A stretch of 64,000 nt of DNA from Pelodera strongyloides (GCA_036852015.1 JAANDG010000015.1:434001-498000); one strand, 5' to 3'. Counted from the first letter of the stretch, positions 32,801-48,825 are shown. Notes: generated by a model from the sequence alone, not told the origin. Program-made: numbers and translations.

Positions 32801-34672
32801 CTTGTGCCCAAAAATAGGAGATAGATTGACTGAATCTCCAAATGTTCCATCAAGTATGTCCTTGTACTAGATATGTATTAAAATAATACAATAAATGTTT
32901 TGTTTATAAAGAGCGTATTTCTTCTCCTCATTGTCCTGATTGTTTTGGAGCTCACTCAGCTGGTTTTGCCCTATTACATGACAAAATTTATAATAATCGT
33001 TTATTGGTTCAACGAGCAGAAAGTGACGAACACCATTAGACATGAAGCAATTAAATGCTGTCTAACAATAAGACAATTGCTTCATTGTTCCATTATTTCA
33101 ATATTTTTTCCTGCATGTCTGGCTCTTATGGAAAGCAGCTTCTTTATTAATTAAATCCCAGAATAGGCCGACGTTTTTGTCCGTGGCATCCATCAAGCGA
33201 GGTTACGCTGAACACCAACAAATTGCTAATGCCCAATTGTGTGGAAAGGGCCTTTTTCCAGGAATTCTTTTTAAGATTTGCATTCCGAAAATATTGAAAG
33301 AAAGAATTTAGTCTACTGAGCACATGTACACGTGTAGCAAAGAAAGAACTTGAAATGAATTGCAAACACCACCAAGATACCAAACCTTCTACATTGACTT
33401 TCGCCACACGTTAATAGAGAAACATAGCTGCGCAGTCCCTACTTAACAAATCAGGGCAAAATGATCCAATCTATATTGTGGTCGTTTCTCATCGCCTCTT
33501 CTATTTATATTGTCTTTACTCAATTATCAAGCGGCTTCCCCATAACCCACCGTAGGTCTATTTGTTTAGGGGAGCACGAGTGAACCTTCGTTCAACAAAT
33601 ACTCACCCGAGGGCCTTTCACTTCTTTAATAAGCACTTTTTATGGGTTCTGACAGCGCTTGCTCCATCAAAAATCGCAGTAATTATGTATCTCTACAGGC
33701 TATGCGTACCGGCCTTTTTTTAATGAACAAATTACCTAATTTAATACCTTATAAATTATTCTTGAAATTTCTTGTTGTCCGTAGTTTTCTGAGACTTCTG
33801 TAACATACTATAAGTATTTGTTTTAATCGTCTTTTTATTCTTCAAATATTCTACCAGTCTGTCGTGTTATTATGTACGTGAATAATTTATTGTGATGGGT
33901 ATATTTCGCTATCATTGGTAAATAAAATTCGTCATACACCCCAAACATAGCAAATATTTTGATCTCCGTACATGTTATGACAGGCATTCTGTTTCCTTTC
34001 GCGCTGTGTGTTTTTGGTTTCTACTAATGATTCACTTAGGTATAACACTATCAATGATAAGTACTCATTGTCCAGTTCCGCTGTACAGGTTTCAGTTTTC
34101 TAACTATATTTTCTAGCACTCTCGTCGGCGTACTGTTCTCTTGAATAGTTCTCTTCATCAGTTTCATCATTTCTTTCCTGTGGGTGATGCGAGGCTATGC
34201 CAAACCGCATTTTTCATTTCAACATGCCACTGCTTTCGAAACTTGTTCATAGATCAGAGAAGAGAAGAGTAAATCACTGGTGCGCATTCATACTGTGTTA
34301 CTATTTACGTTGCACCAGTATTCTAGTTTGTTGCATTTGCGCACAATGTTATTCTAATCTGCTGTAAGCACGTACACTGCTCTTCATCTAAGTCTCTTTC
34401 CTTTGGTGTGTTTTGCCTCCTTTCTTCATTTCTTTCCATCTCTTGACAGCTCTTTAGGGAGTGGTTTTCACCGGAACTATCATCAAACTCTGTCACGGTT
34501 CCTGTGACCTGCTCCACATTTTTATTCACAATCCAGCTATAGCACATTAATTTCTCTTGATGTTGCTTCGATATTTTTTATGTATCCGTGGTTATTGAAT
34601 GGCCGAGTGATTGATTTATTGTGATGCGTGTTTTTTGCTATCAATTATTCTAATCCGAAAATCAATATAGAC
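29836..34672. other. gene-poor interval with scattered exon-like fragments
   Basis: No complete gene could be built in 4.8 kb. Exon-like pieces on the minus strand: 31453-31618 (acceptor, then 52 codons with four cysteines including KAQCGAQLPNLP, stop) and 32158-32346. On the plus strand a short ATG frame at 30233-30328 starts with a signal-like sequence but stops after 31 codons. A minus frame at 34323-34547 is polar and of unknown value. The rest is AT-rich. This may hold a decaying fast-evolving gene or distant regulatory sequence of the CX-module gene. Confidence 0.4.
32158..32346 (-). pseudogene. possible decayed exon with in-frame stop
   Basis: A minus frame from ATG (32346) to TGA (32158) is interrupted only by a TAG at 32253-32251. 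On both sides the translation looks coding: before it REKIPEFKITQCKIFED, after it EGGDRMPIVPILCKRCSIHM, with three cysteines spaced like a zinc-binding or extracellular motif. Alternatively the TAG could be read as a 3' splice site, joined to an upstream exon ending near 32350 in another frame. Family unknown. Confidence 0.22.
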
Positions 34673-37600
34673 ATGAAGTGGCGAACGGGATGGATGCTAT
34701 TTTGTATATGTTTGATATCTTCTCCTCTCCCTTCGTTTGGAAGACGGTCCTCTTCAGGAGGAGGAATTTCTGGAGGAGGATTTAACAGAGGAAGCTCGGG
34801 AGCACGACAACAAGGTGTGTGAGAACTTAGGTTTTGGAAGAGACAGAAGGTTCACTGGCTCTCCCTCCTACTCTAAGTATATCTCTGAGTCTCGAGTTTG
34901 GTTTACAAACCGTCGTTACGTAAATAGCCCTCGATCACTTCCGCGATTGCGTTTACCGGGACAACAATGGCGACAAAGCAAGAAATAAAACGAAAATAGA
35001 GAAAGTATAGGAGTCAGAGAAATGAACCTTTTCGTGTCTTTCATCTACTGATCACATGCTGATCAATGGATGATCAAACCGTGAAAAGTGTGATTTGGAA
35101 GCTTAGTGACAGTTTTGCAAAATATTAGTTGTATCCTGATGTTTTTGTATGAATTTATCAGAGAACTTAATGTTTAAGCGTCTTCTTCAATTCGGTCCGG
35201 TTCAAACGTACCGAAAAGTAACAGCAATATCCTCTCAAAGTCAGCCGCCATAAATTCAAATCGTATGTTGAAATAGAGATGTGCCACAAAAAAGCACTGA
35301 CAACTCTATGCGTTAAGTGTGTTGTGTTTGGTGCACTTCCCGTTTTCAGTACGACGTTCCCAACTAAAACTCTTACACTTCTCCAAACCCTTACCTTCTT
35401 CAAAACCTTTCCTTCTTATAACTTTTGCGATTTCACACCTATCTTATTTGTTTTCGAGTGCGCATGACACACTTCGATTGTACGTACATAGACGAACTGC
35501 ATGAAGTCTGTTGAATTTATGCTTTGCTTTTCTTATTTAGGACCCGGAAGCTTCCAGACAAACAATGGATTCTCCAATAATCAGAATAGAGGTGGATTCA
35601 ATAGCAATAATGGACATCAAAGTGGAGGTATTTTACTGTTAATGTATAAAATCGTGTTATCTATGATGTGTGGTGATATGTATGCACGTAGGGAGTCGAA
35701 TAGCCGAGTCAGCTTACATAATATTTTTTCGAATACATTAGAGTAGATCATGCATTACAAATATTGCAGGCTTCAATAGTGGAGGCCGACCAGCCGGTGG
35801 CGTGAACAGTGGCGGAGGATTCAGAAATCCACCACCGTCAAACTTTGGCAATCAGAATAGAGGGTGAGAACAATACTTATATTAAAAACACAAACAATTG
35901 CCGTAAATTACCTAGTCTTATTATGTTATTTTAGATTTTCTTCTGGCAGCGGTGTTGGTTCTGCTTCTCGTGCCTCTGGATTCAAGCATGCTCTCGTCGG
36001 AGCAGCTGTGGGAGCGGCTGGAGGTAAGCATCTCATAAAAGACTGACATTTTTATACATATGTCAATGTTGTTTGAACAGCCTAAACAAGCAGAACTCCT
36101 GACAAGATCAGATGATTGTTGTTTCAGGAATTCTTCTATATGAGGGAACCAAGGCTATCATCAGATCTGCATCGAGTCCTTTCAATTACGGAAACCGAGA
36201 CTATTACTGGGGAGAGCAGCACTACAAGGGAGGAAACAATGAAGTCATGTGCTCAATGCCATTCGACCAAGTTGTCAAGGTAGTCTATAGTTTGATTATT
36301 TCTTGCTATATACATATGTGTTCTCTACATACTCTGTTTTTTTTTCATTGCCATGTATATATATCGCAGCAATACATTTGCATTTCAGCCCACCCCAACT
36401 GATGTGACAACGACAACTGCAGCTCCATCAGTGTCGGACGACAACTCAACTACTGTGGCTCCAGCCGTTGATTTGAGCAATGTAATGCATTGCAACATTC
36501 TATTACTCCCCATTTTCAATTTTATGCAACATGGAATAATATTAAATTACAGTGTATTTCTTATACACAGATCATTTGCTTTGATTTCCTGAACCCATCG
36601 ATTAATGTTTGATTTTTAGGTACAATTCAAGGACGGTTCCAGACCGAAGAATGTGGTTTGGGGATGCAAACGGGGAGCTGAGGTATCTTTTTGGCGAAGA
36701 TTATGGTAATCGTGTTCCTGAAAGTAATGACCCCATCCATTAGCAATTTGCACATTATATCCTTTTTGTTGCAAATATCCAGCTCATTTCTTCAACTTAA
36801 AACAAAAGTCCGCTCATTACAACTATTCAGGTATGTTGCGGTCTGGAATGTTGTCCTGCTCCTCAACAAACACAACAAACAAACTCAAACACAAACGCTC
36901 CTCGCGGATCCGGTGGAAATGGAGTCGCAGCTATTGTGCTTGGGTGAGTATATGTGTCAATATGAATAATGGTATAGTAGAGCTGAATTGTTTGCTACTA
37001 TTTGTTGCCTCGCACAGCAATGCTAAATGTAGAAAGTGATGGTGGTGGAATAATGTCTAAGTCCTCTTGCCATGCTAGTTTCTTTCAGAGAAGACGATAT
37101 AAACAATCAACCCCTTTAGGACACCTAGTCAGTAAATGTTTGAGTAACTAGCTTCCCATTAAATCTACTTTAATTCCGAAACTATTAACCCTTTCAGAGT
37201 GCTTTTACTGTTTGTGATCGTCTAATTGTCACCACGACTCGCATTCGGTAATTAAGCCTTCAGCCAAATGTGACGGTTTGCTGGACGACAGAAAAATATC
37301 ATTGCAAGCGATTATATATACATACAAATGTGCAATCCAGCAAGCCGAGCCGCTTCTCACTCTCACTCTGCACATTTTGGTTGAATGCTGTCCCGTAACA
37401 ATGTTGAAAAAGTCCTTTGTCCCCAGATCTTTGTGTTGTGACGTCTGTCCGTTGTGCTAACTCATTTCGAAAATTAATATCAAAAAGTATATTTATTATC
37501 TTTTCAGAGTCATCTTCGCCATTCTGCTCGCACTTTGCTGTTGTTGCTGTTTATCATATATGTTCTGCCGTTCGATGTTTGACTGCATATGTCCTCAAAG

Positions 37601-37952
37601 AGAGCGGGAACCAAATACATATAACAATGTCGACAAATATGACGACTATCCACAAGGTTTGTTTGAATCGTTTTGGTGGAACAAGTCTTTGGAATGACGT
37701 GCGAAAGGAAAAACGACCTTATGGACACTGTGTTAGCTTTCCTTTACATAGAAGAACACCCTAGTGAAAGAAAAGTGATTATCTTCAGATCGTCAGCAGT
37801 ATCCGATGCAACAATACGGTCCTGGGGATGGACATCATCAAGGTTATCCACAACAAGGTGGGTACCCCCAGGGAGGCTATCCTCCTCAAGGTGGTGGGTA
37901 CCCATCTCATGGTGGATACCCCAATCAATATCCTCCCAATCCTACTTATTAA
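34673..37952 (+). CDS. CX-module membrane protein with prion-like layout
   Basis: Ten exons: 34673-34814, 35541-35627, 35770-35863, 35935-36023, 36128-36279, 36389-36481, 36620-36682, 36831-36943, 37508-37656 and 37789-37952. They give 381 residues. Order: signal peptide (1-22); Gly/Asn/Ser-rich region (about 23-123); a small-residue hydrophobic stretch KHALVGAAVGAAGG (125-138); YYWGEQHYKGGNNEVMCSMPF with CSMPF, then a Thr-rich linker, WGCKRG and VCCGLECCP, which together fit the nematode CX module; a membrane helix with five successive cysteines (about 278-296); and a cytosolic tail ending in repeats of QGGYP/GGYP. CX-module proteins are found in worms and their role is unknown. The Gly-rich repeat region, then basic-plus-AGAA-like core, then YY-rich segment recalls vertebrate prion/Shadoo proteins in layout, not in demonstrated homology. 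The ATG follows AATATAG by two bases. Confidence 0.85.
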
Positions 37953-38401
37953 TCATTGCATCGTTTTCTAGCTTCTGTGAAAGTTGACTTGATCGTGTAT
38001 GTTCCTTGTTTGTCAGTATTCCTGCTTTTTCCTCTCGTGTCGTCCGTTTCTGAGTTAACATGTTTATTCGACTGCATATCGTCCAATTTGCTAATAGTGA
38101 ATTGTGTTTCAACAACTTTTGGCCACTGGCTTGCGACACTACGGTTCAAATTTTTAGTTTTTATGTGTAAACATTTTTATTATACTTTTATAAACATTGA
38201 TTATTTTGGTTGCTTTCCACAACTACCTCCTGCATTTTGCAACAACAAAATTGTTGCATTGTAAAATGCAAAATTGACGCGAATAAATCAGCGCAGTGCA
38301 AACAGGCGCCAACTAATCCAACATCTATTTTTTTTGTGCGGAAATGCGATACGGGAATTGTATATTACATCTTTATTGCTTAAATAATAACATAAATAAT
38401 T
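37953..38401. other. convergent 3' region of CX gene and micropeptide gene A
   Basis: Nothing coding. Holds the CX gene's 3' UTR with an AATAAA near 38282, and a near-palindrome at about 38234-38271 (GCATTTTGCAACAA / TTGTTGCA...AAAATGC) that is part of the duplicated unit. Confidence 0.55.
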
Positions 38402-38698
38402 TTAAATTTCTCGGTAGCTATTCCCGTGTCTGTAAGTGCAATACTTCATGATGACAATATATGCAGCGACGAGAACGAGAGTGACCGCAGCCGCTATCAG
38501 AAATATACCTGCAATGATTATGAAACAGATACCGATGTTGAAAGACTAACACAAATATATAAACAACGTTTCGAATTGTCGAAAGTCTCTGCCAAGTACA
38601 GGCGTATTGCATAAATTAAGAATGAAAGTGTTCTTACTCAGCTCATGTCCGGCAACTCCTCGCAACGAAGCATCGAAAAGATCGTAAGTGGTGATCAT
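38402..38698 (-). CDS. 55-residue one-pass membrane micropeptide, copy A
   Basis: Two exons, 38698-38638 and 38508-38402, split by a 129-base intron with GTAAGA and TTGCAG. Protein of 55 residues: a 20-residue N-terminal part (MITTYDLFDASLRGVAGHEL), a membrane helix at about 22-40 (IFLIAAAVTLVLVAAYIV), then MKYCT and a basic tail ending SYREI. Positive charge after the helix predicts a cytosolic C-terminus; the cysteine at the membrane edge could be palmitoylated. Support comes from copy B: same length, same intron position and phase, conserved helix and KYCT/YREI tail, with changes that keep the reading frame. I do not recognise the family. It is too short for usual gene finding. Confidence 0.75.
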
Positions 38699-39289
38699 TC
38701 AGTGACTGTTTAGAAACAGAGTGTCAGGATCGATTGTGAACAGCAAACAACAACATGGATAGAGAGAGCTAACAAATAAGAGAAAACAGCTTTATCGACA
38801 TAGTACAGTGCAGAGTTCTTCACCATGAATAATTTCAATCGTGTGCCGTAAGACGGAGATAGAAACAATATCAATTAGCATGTTTATTTACTAGCATTTT
38901 CATTTACTAAGTTCCCAGGCAATAATATGTTGCGAAGATGGACACAAGGTTTCCGGAGATCTATTGAGGCTATCCTCAAATATCTGGCAAGCGCATGATG
39001 ATACTCCAATCAGTTTTTTAGCCCATATATGTGTAAACTTTTGGTGCTGTTTTATATGCTGATTATATGTTTCCATTCACACTTATCTCCTGTAACTATT
39101 TTGCGTTGTCAAAAATCGTATGCTTGTAAAATGCAAAACTGACAAAAACAGATCAGAATAGCTCAGATCAGTCAACCGAGCAACAACGATTTCATCTTCA
39201 ATTAAAGTGCGGAAACAAGACACGGGCAAGTCGAACACATAGTTGTAATTTTATTGTTTAAATAATAGCACAAGTAATTAACGGAATAA

Positions 39290-39596
39290 TTAGATTTCTC
39301 GGTACGTATTCCTACGCCTGAATGTGCAGTACTTCATGATAGCAATATACGCAGCGATGATCACGAGAATAACGCCGGCTATTATCAGAAATATACCTGA
39401 AATGTGATTATGGAAAAACAACAACTGACAGTTACTAAAATATACGGAGCAACCAATAACCATGCGAATTGTTTGATTGCTTGGGAAACGATTGGGCGGA
39501 TTCTATAATCTGATTGAGAATAAAAATCTACTTACTGATCTCTTGTCCAGCAACACCATGCAACGAAGTTTCGAACATATTGTCAGTTGAAATCAT
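39290..39596 (-). CDS. 55-residue one-pass membrane micropeptide, copy B
   Basis: Two exons, 39596-39536 and 39396-39290, with a 139-base intron (GTAAGT, TTTCAG). Protein of 55 residues starting MISTDNMFETSLHGVAGQEI, then a membrane helix (IFLIIAGVILVIIAAYIA) and MKYCTFRRRNTYREI. About two thirds of positions equal copy A. The helix varies by conservative swaps (A/I, V/I, L/I), while GVAG, IFLI, AAYI, IMKYCT and YREI are fixed, which is the pattern of selection on protein. Role unknown; small single-pass peptides of this shape often regulate a larger membrane partner, but nothing here identifies one. Confidence 0.75.
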
Positions 39597-39705
39597 GCCG
39601 TGACCGTTTATAGAAAGTGTCAAAATCGATAGTGAACCAAACAACAACAGGGATAGGGAGCTACCAAATACGAGAAAAACAGCTTTCTCGTGCTTGTGTG
39701 TTCAT

Positions 39706-40650
39706 AGCACACAATTCTCCCCCATGACTCATTCGGTGTCGCAATACATATGCAATAAATCAATTAATATATTTATTTGCCCTTCATTAATAAGTTAAGA
39801 CACGTAAATTGAGTTTTCGAGTTCAAATAAACCAAGGAACGGTGATCGGTGCTCGAAAAAGCACCTAGAAATTATGTGAAATTAGTGAAGAAATGATTAC
39901 TCACAAAACGACTCCGAATAAGTGGAGCTGCGTGTGCGTAAAGAAAATTGATCAATTACAAACGGGATCACACTTGAAGCAACGTTTCATATTCTAAACA
40001 TAATTAACATACAGACGGTATCTTCTGCAGACATAATGACTATTAGTTACACCTAGTTTTCTATAAGGACACTGTAAATGAACAATCTGCATTAGTCTCT
40101 TTGTTAGTTAAGCAAGTTGTGAGCAGATTTTCTTGTTAGTTTAAAAAAAAAATCAAATGCGGACTATAAAAGCGGCAACAAGGACGAAGTGAATATTAGG
40201 GATGTGCGCGGGCAAACACAAGGAAAATGCGAAATACAAGAATATTACGAAATCACAGGAAACCTCAACTGATATCTACTCAAACATGGCCTCTGGGACT
40301 TCAAAACAGCTCTGTCCTGCAGCATAAGCACAACAGAAAATATCAGCATCTGGCTGATCGAATTTGACAGTGCAAACTGTTTTAAAATTGCGCTAAATAT
40401 TGCAAATATAAAACTAGACAAACAACTGCACTATGTGAGACTACCGCCAACCAGCAAATATCATAACAAATAGACAACAAATCAAGCACAACATAAAATC
40501 GTAGCACGAATCGCGAAAATACCTATATAGTAAAAAAGACTCAAAGCACTTTGGGGCGTGACGCATATGGTCCACTTATTCAATACGAAAATGAACGATC
40601 AACAAAATTTTAAATTAAATCGATGAAAAATAGGAATATGCTCATTTGTT
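39706..40650. other. intergenic, no gene seen
   Basis: AT-rich sequence between micropeptide copy B and the 3' end of the PAK gene. No exon chain on either strand. Confidence 0.55.
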
Positions 40651-44431
<3,781 letters not shown>

Positions 44432-46372
44432 ACCTAATCAGTGAACCATTGATTATTAACGATAATGCAAGTATAAACTAAAATATAATATAAGAAAATA
44501 TAATACTCTACTAAATAATCTAATGGATAAAAAGGAAAAGGATAAAAACTCGAAAATTATTTTAATTATACTACTAAAACAAATCAGGAAATTGGGATTA
44601 AACGGGCAACCAACAATGAAGACAAAAAGAATGAGTAATCGGAGTAATTGTGTTCCTTGGGAGAATATCAAGCTTATGGTTTTATCGATATTTCATAGTT
44701 TTTCTAAATAACTAATGGTGTATGGGGACGGTTACCTCTAATTTATTATATTCGTGTTGAATCGTTTATGTGTTTTAGTTATATCGTGTTTGTTATTTTC
44801 GGCTGAGTAATACAATGAAATATAACAAAAAAGTGGCATATAAGAATTGGTGTGGTATATAATCCGAACAGGAACATTAGATACCCCATAGTGGATATGT
44901 TATCATTTATTCGGAGAGGGAGCGGGGATATCCAAATGAGATAATAAGAAAGAGAAAGTGGATCCGCGCAGAAGCAACTGACATCAATCGATAATAGAGA
45001 AGGAGACAGAGGGAGACTTAGGGAAAGATAGGGAGATGAAAGAATGCAGGAATCATAACATATTAGTCCAGACGATAGCACCAGAAGGGGCAGACGAGAA
45101 CAAATAGCCAATTACGGAGCCTAGTCGAAAAAGACGGTGCCCAATAAAAGTTTAAATTTGTTTTAAGTTTAAACACATGTTAGAGTACAGCGAGCAAAAT
45201 ATGCCTTCGGTGATAGACACAACAATATTCTATCCTCAAAGAATAAGGAGACGTCGAGGATTACTTGTGCATAAAGTAACTACATCAAATACTTCAAAAC
45301 ACTCAGCTAAAACATAGAGATGACACATCAGTATCCCCCGCAATCACCTTGTCAGTCGACTTTTTTTATGTGGACAGACGTCAGGAACAATTGTTACGAG
45401 TGCATCTAACAGGAACGTCAAGCAAATAATAAATACACTGATTGTACTGCTAAATATACGCGGCTTGGAAACACAGTTTTGCTTCAGTTCCAAGAGGCAG
45501 CTTTTCTTACTGAATGGTATTATTTTTGGTAAAAAAAATAAACAAAATCCCTCGCAGTATATTTTCTTCAAATACACGGAGCGACCGTTGACAGGATTTA
45601 ACTAGCAGCAGGAGGGGGGAGTAATAATACAACACAGTGCGGAATGTGTGACTAAAATATGCATGATATTGAAAACGTTCTTCCTTTCGATTGAACTAGA
45701 GATTTCAAGAAAAGACCATAATGTGAATTTACTCTACAAAGAGGCCAACTAGAAGAGGCACTATCAAAAATACGAAAAGAAAAACCACTGTATATGGTAA
45801 ATTGCACAATATATTTATGACTGAGCACTAGTATGGTAATTTTCTGTTTGCATCGCTCTATGAATCATGAAAATATTAAACCCCATGTGTTCCCTTTCCA
45901 CATGTCTGGGTAGTCAAGACTACTATTATCAAGACGCACAGTATCAGTTAATTTCTTATCCATTACTTGCCGTCGTCCGACTATGGCTCAAAGGAAATAA
46001 ACAAGTGAAGGGTATTTTTGTGAGCAATACTGTTTGAGTCAGCTTCCTGTTGTAAAGAGAGAGAGAGGGAAAAGAAAGCCAATGATAAGAAGTGATATAG
46101 CGAAAGAGGAACATCTGTTAGCGGATGTTCCGACTCGCGGGCGGCACCCTTTCAACTCCGACCTACCGTACTTCAAGCGGTCGCATCGGGACCCAACCTT
46201 ACTCAAACGCAATACAAACATTCTTTACCAATCACTACTACGGACTAAATATTTATTTATTTATTTATTATTCAACAATTTGCAAAGAAATAAATTAGGT
46301 AAATTAACAACGATGCTCACTCAAGATCATATGGGTGGGGCATGCTAGGTCTGTTTCAACTAAAAGATTGCA
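44432..46372. other. intergenic; one GC-rich island and a TTTA run
   Basis: No gene was found between pak-1 and the channel gene. A block at about 46107-46200 is markedly GC-rich compared with its surroundings and is open on both strands, with an 8-base perfect hairpin (GGAACATC...GATGTTCC) at its left edge. A short TTTA microsatellite follows at about 46250-46270. Purine-rich tracts at 44915-45040 carry no domain. Confidence 0.45.
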
Positions 46373-48825
46373 CTAATCGTAATCAGAATCACTAATCGAA
46401 TCAGTGGAGTCCGGGAAAAAGTTTGCAAATGGTTCATTGTAGTCAAATATTGTGATCATTGTGTATCCGGTGGAAATGATGGAATAAAAAATGAGTATCA
46501 TTCGCAGTAACAATATCATATTCCTATGTTGAGTTATGTTCTTGGGTTTTGTTTGCATTTGGAGGAAGATTAGTGCGTGCAAAGCGAGCACGAAGAATGT
46601 CTGCACCAGGACAACCGATGCACATCTCGCTGCAAATGATTGAATTCATTGACAATACTGCCTCAAATAAAAAACAGTAATCTCAGAACACATGACATGA
46701 AAATTCGTCAGAGCTAAAGTATGGGCACCTCGCCCCTTGGCGTGTCTTATGCTATATACATGGTTACTTTACAAACCTGCAGGTGGATTCTGCTCTACGG
46801 CTGTCGGTGGAAGTTGCTGTCGTATGGCCAACACAAGGAAACATTGAGCCAGAACAGTGAGAGCAAGGCACCGAAGGGAAACGGTTCCTGGTTCCATCGT
46901 CGAGAATGCAGTTGTAATACTGAAACTGCTCTCCTGATTGAGAAGCACGATAGTTAAACACAGACAGTCATTCACTTTAGAGCACTAATTTGCCTACCCT
47001 GACATGGAAATCAGAGGAGCTGCTATCAGAGCGAGGTAATACGGATAAACCCTTCGGAAGACGAGAGTATAGTGGATAACGGAACGAAGGAACTTGAGGG
47101 GAAGCCTGAAATTAAAGGATCAGAGGAGTGTCTTCTTATTAAAATCTGTGAAATTTTTACAATAAAAACAACATTGAATAAGAATACCCATTTGGATTTT
47201 GAGCGAGTCGATGTCCCAGTAGGAAGAGCGAGTCTCCACTGACTGATTCAAGTGTATGACTACCGGCCACGAGAGCATCATTCCCGACCTTCCGCTGATC
47301 AATTGCCCCATTTAATTGTGTGAATTGCACCCTTAAGCAGTAAGTGATCAACTGAAGTTATGCTTTGCATTCTACAGATATTACACATGAGTTTGCGAAT
47401 GAACTTATGCTTGGTCATCCCACCTATTAGCATTCATTGGAGTGTAAAGAGTGAATGAACAGTTGAGGTAATCGCGAGGAAAGTATCCAGCTTCTGTTGC
47501 ACAGTCCGTAGTCACTGAGTATGACATCTAAATGATAGATAAGTTAAAATGAACTTCAACGCTGAAAATCCAACATACAAAAGTAAAAACGAAAGTAGAA
47601 TTATCAAAAAATAATAACTCTTACACTCAATTTCACTCTTCCTGTGTTCCAAAAGGCAAGTTCGGATTTCTCATCCTTCTGCATCACATTTGAACGCTTA
47701 GCTCCTTGGTTCCTTGAAAGGTGGATGTATTCGTAAACTAATTTAGGATAAAGTAATTGGGAATAGGAACTTTTATGGATGGATCCCAGTGATCACTGTA
47801 TATTTCATGATGTTGATTTTTTTGCCGAAATCACAACACTCACGTTTCTGTAAAATGTAAATCTGGAATCCATGGCATGCGGCGCATTCCCATATCCATC
47901 ACAGGGCGTGCAATGTAAGTTACGCCACCGTATCTAGTTGCATTCCAACTCAATCGTCTGTCGATCCACATCTGTGGAGTAAGAGGACTTCTATACTTAC
48001 CAGTACGCTAGATGATATTACATGTTGTAAAAGGAGATATTAGTTAATTTATATGCACATGATAGTGGTGAAACGATGTACCAGTCGTTTCGGATGCTTA
48101 TATTGCTTCAAATAATTAAAAGAAGAAGCATCAACAAATTGAAAGATTGCCTACCACGACAAGGGTGCCATGAATGGTTGCGACATGCTCAGCGTCCGAC
48201 TAAAAGATATTCAGTCACTTATGATATCACAATAAAATAAAAGGGCAACTTCAATATTTGTATCACTGCAACTCACCAAGTAATCAATATGCTCTACAGT
48301 CAAAATTGGTAGAAGATAAACCATTGAGGAGGGCTGTTCCAGACGACTGTAGTTCAGGGCACGAAGCGTGTCTCCCAGAATACTGTAATTATTCACCATT
48401 CAATCAAGTCAATAAGTTAGCCCCACTGTTCTTATCTTACATGTAATTCATCTTCTTTCATCAGACATGTAATTCATTTCAAAATTTCATTGGAGTAGGC
48501 CGCAGTGCAAGCCCAAGGATTATTCGTTGTGAAATGTGTGAGCCTCATTCGTGTGGCAGTAAAGTGAGAAGAATCTGCCAGTGAGATACTGGCAAACTGC
48601 TGTCTGCTAGAGTGGTCGGCAGTTGCGTAAATACGCCGACGAGCAGTTGTATGTATAATTTTGTGACGTCATAAAGTCGCGTCTCGCCGGAACAACATAT
48701 CTGAATAGTTCGCAGGGCTGAAGAAATAATACCTACCTCTCCTCCATTGCATTATGTTTTGCCTCATCCTCAATGCTCACGTAGAAAATCATACTCATCA
48801 TATTCATCAGTGCATCGAAATTCAT
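46373..48825 (-). CDS. Cys-loop ligand-gated ion channel subunit
   Basis: Ten exons: 48825-48737, 48382-48277, 48199-48155, 47971-47844, 47712-47625, 47527-47424, 47331-47188, 47105-46998, 46919-46777 and 46629-46373. They give 403 residues. Extracellular domain: MWIDRRLSWNATRYGG and MPWIPDLHF (W-x-D-x-R-L-x-W and W-x-P-D signatures), then the Cys-loop C161-C175 with exactly 13 residues between. TM1 follows VFRRVYPYYLALIAAP; TM2 is VSLRCLALTVLAQCF... ending LPPTA; TM3 and TM4 follow. The TM3-TM4 loop is only about 14 residues, against 60 or more in most subunits. The ligand cannot be told; there is no PAR motif before TM2 and no vicinal CC. The N-terminus is short and only weakly signal-like. 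Exon 7's acceptor (CTGCTTAAG) was chosen because it alone keeps frame from Cys-loop to TM1. Confidence 0.83.

Larger units (their letters stand above)
38230..39705 (-). repeat. tandem gene duplication, two units of about 0.6 kb
   Basis: Unit A (about 38230-38800) and unit B (about 39085-39705) align through 3' flank, both exons, the intron boundaries and about 100 bases of 5' flank. Shared upstream words include CAAACAACAACA, ATCGAT and AACAGCTTT. Offsets are 888 bases at the stop codons and 898 at the start codons. Divergence is substantial in the intron and less in the second exon, so the duplication is not recent. Confidence 0.8.

Noticed and set aside
32900..33154. Hydrophobic plus-strand frame resembling a small membrane protein
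   Set aside because: Starts at TTG with no ATG in its first 29 codons; base composition alone explains the hydrophobic residues.
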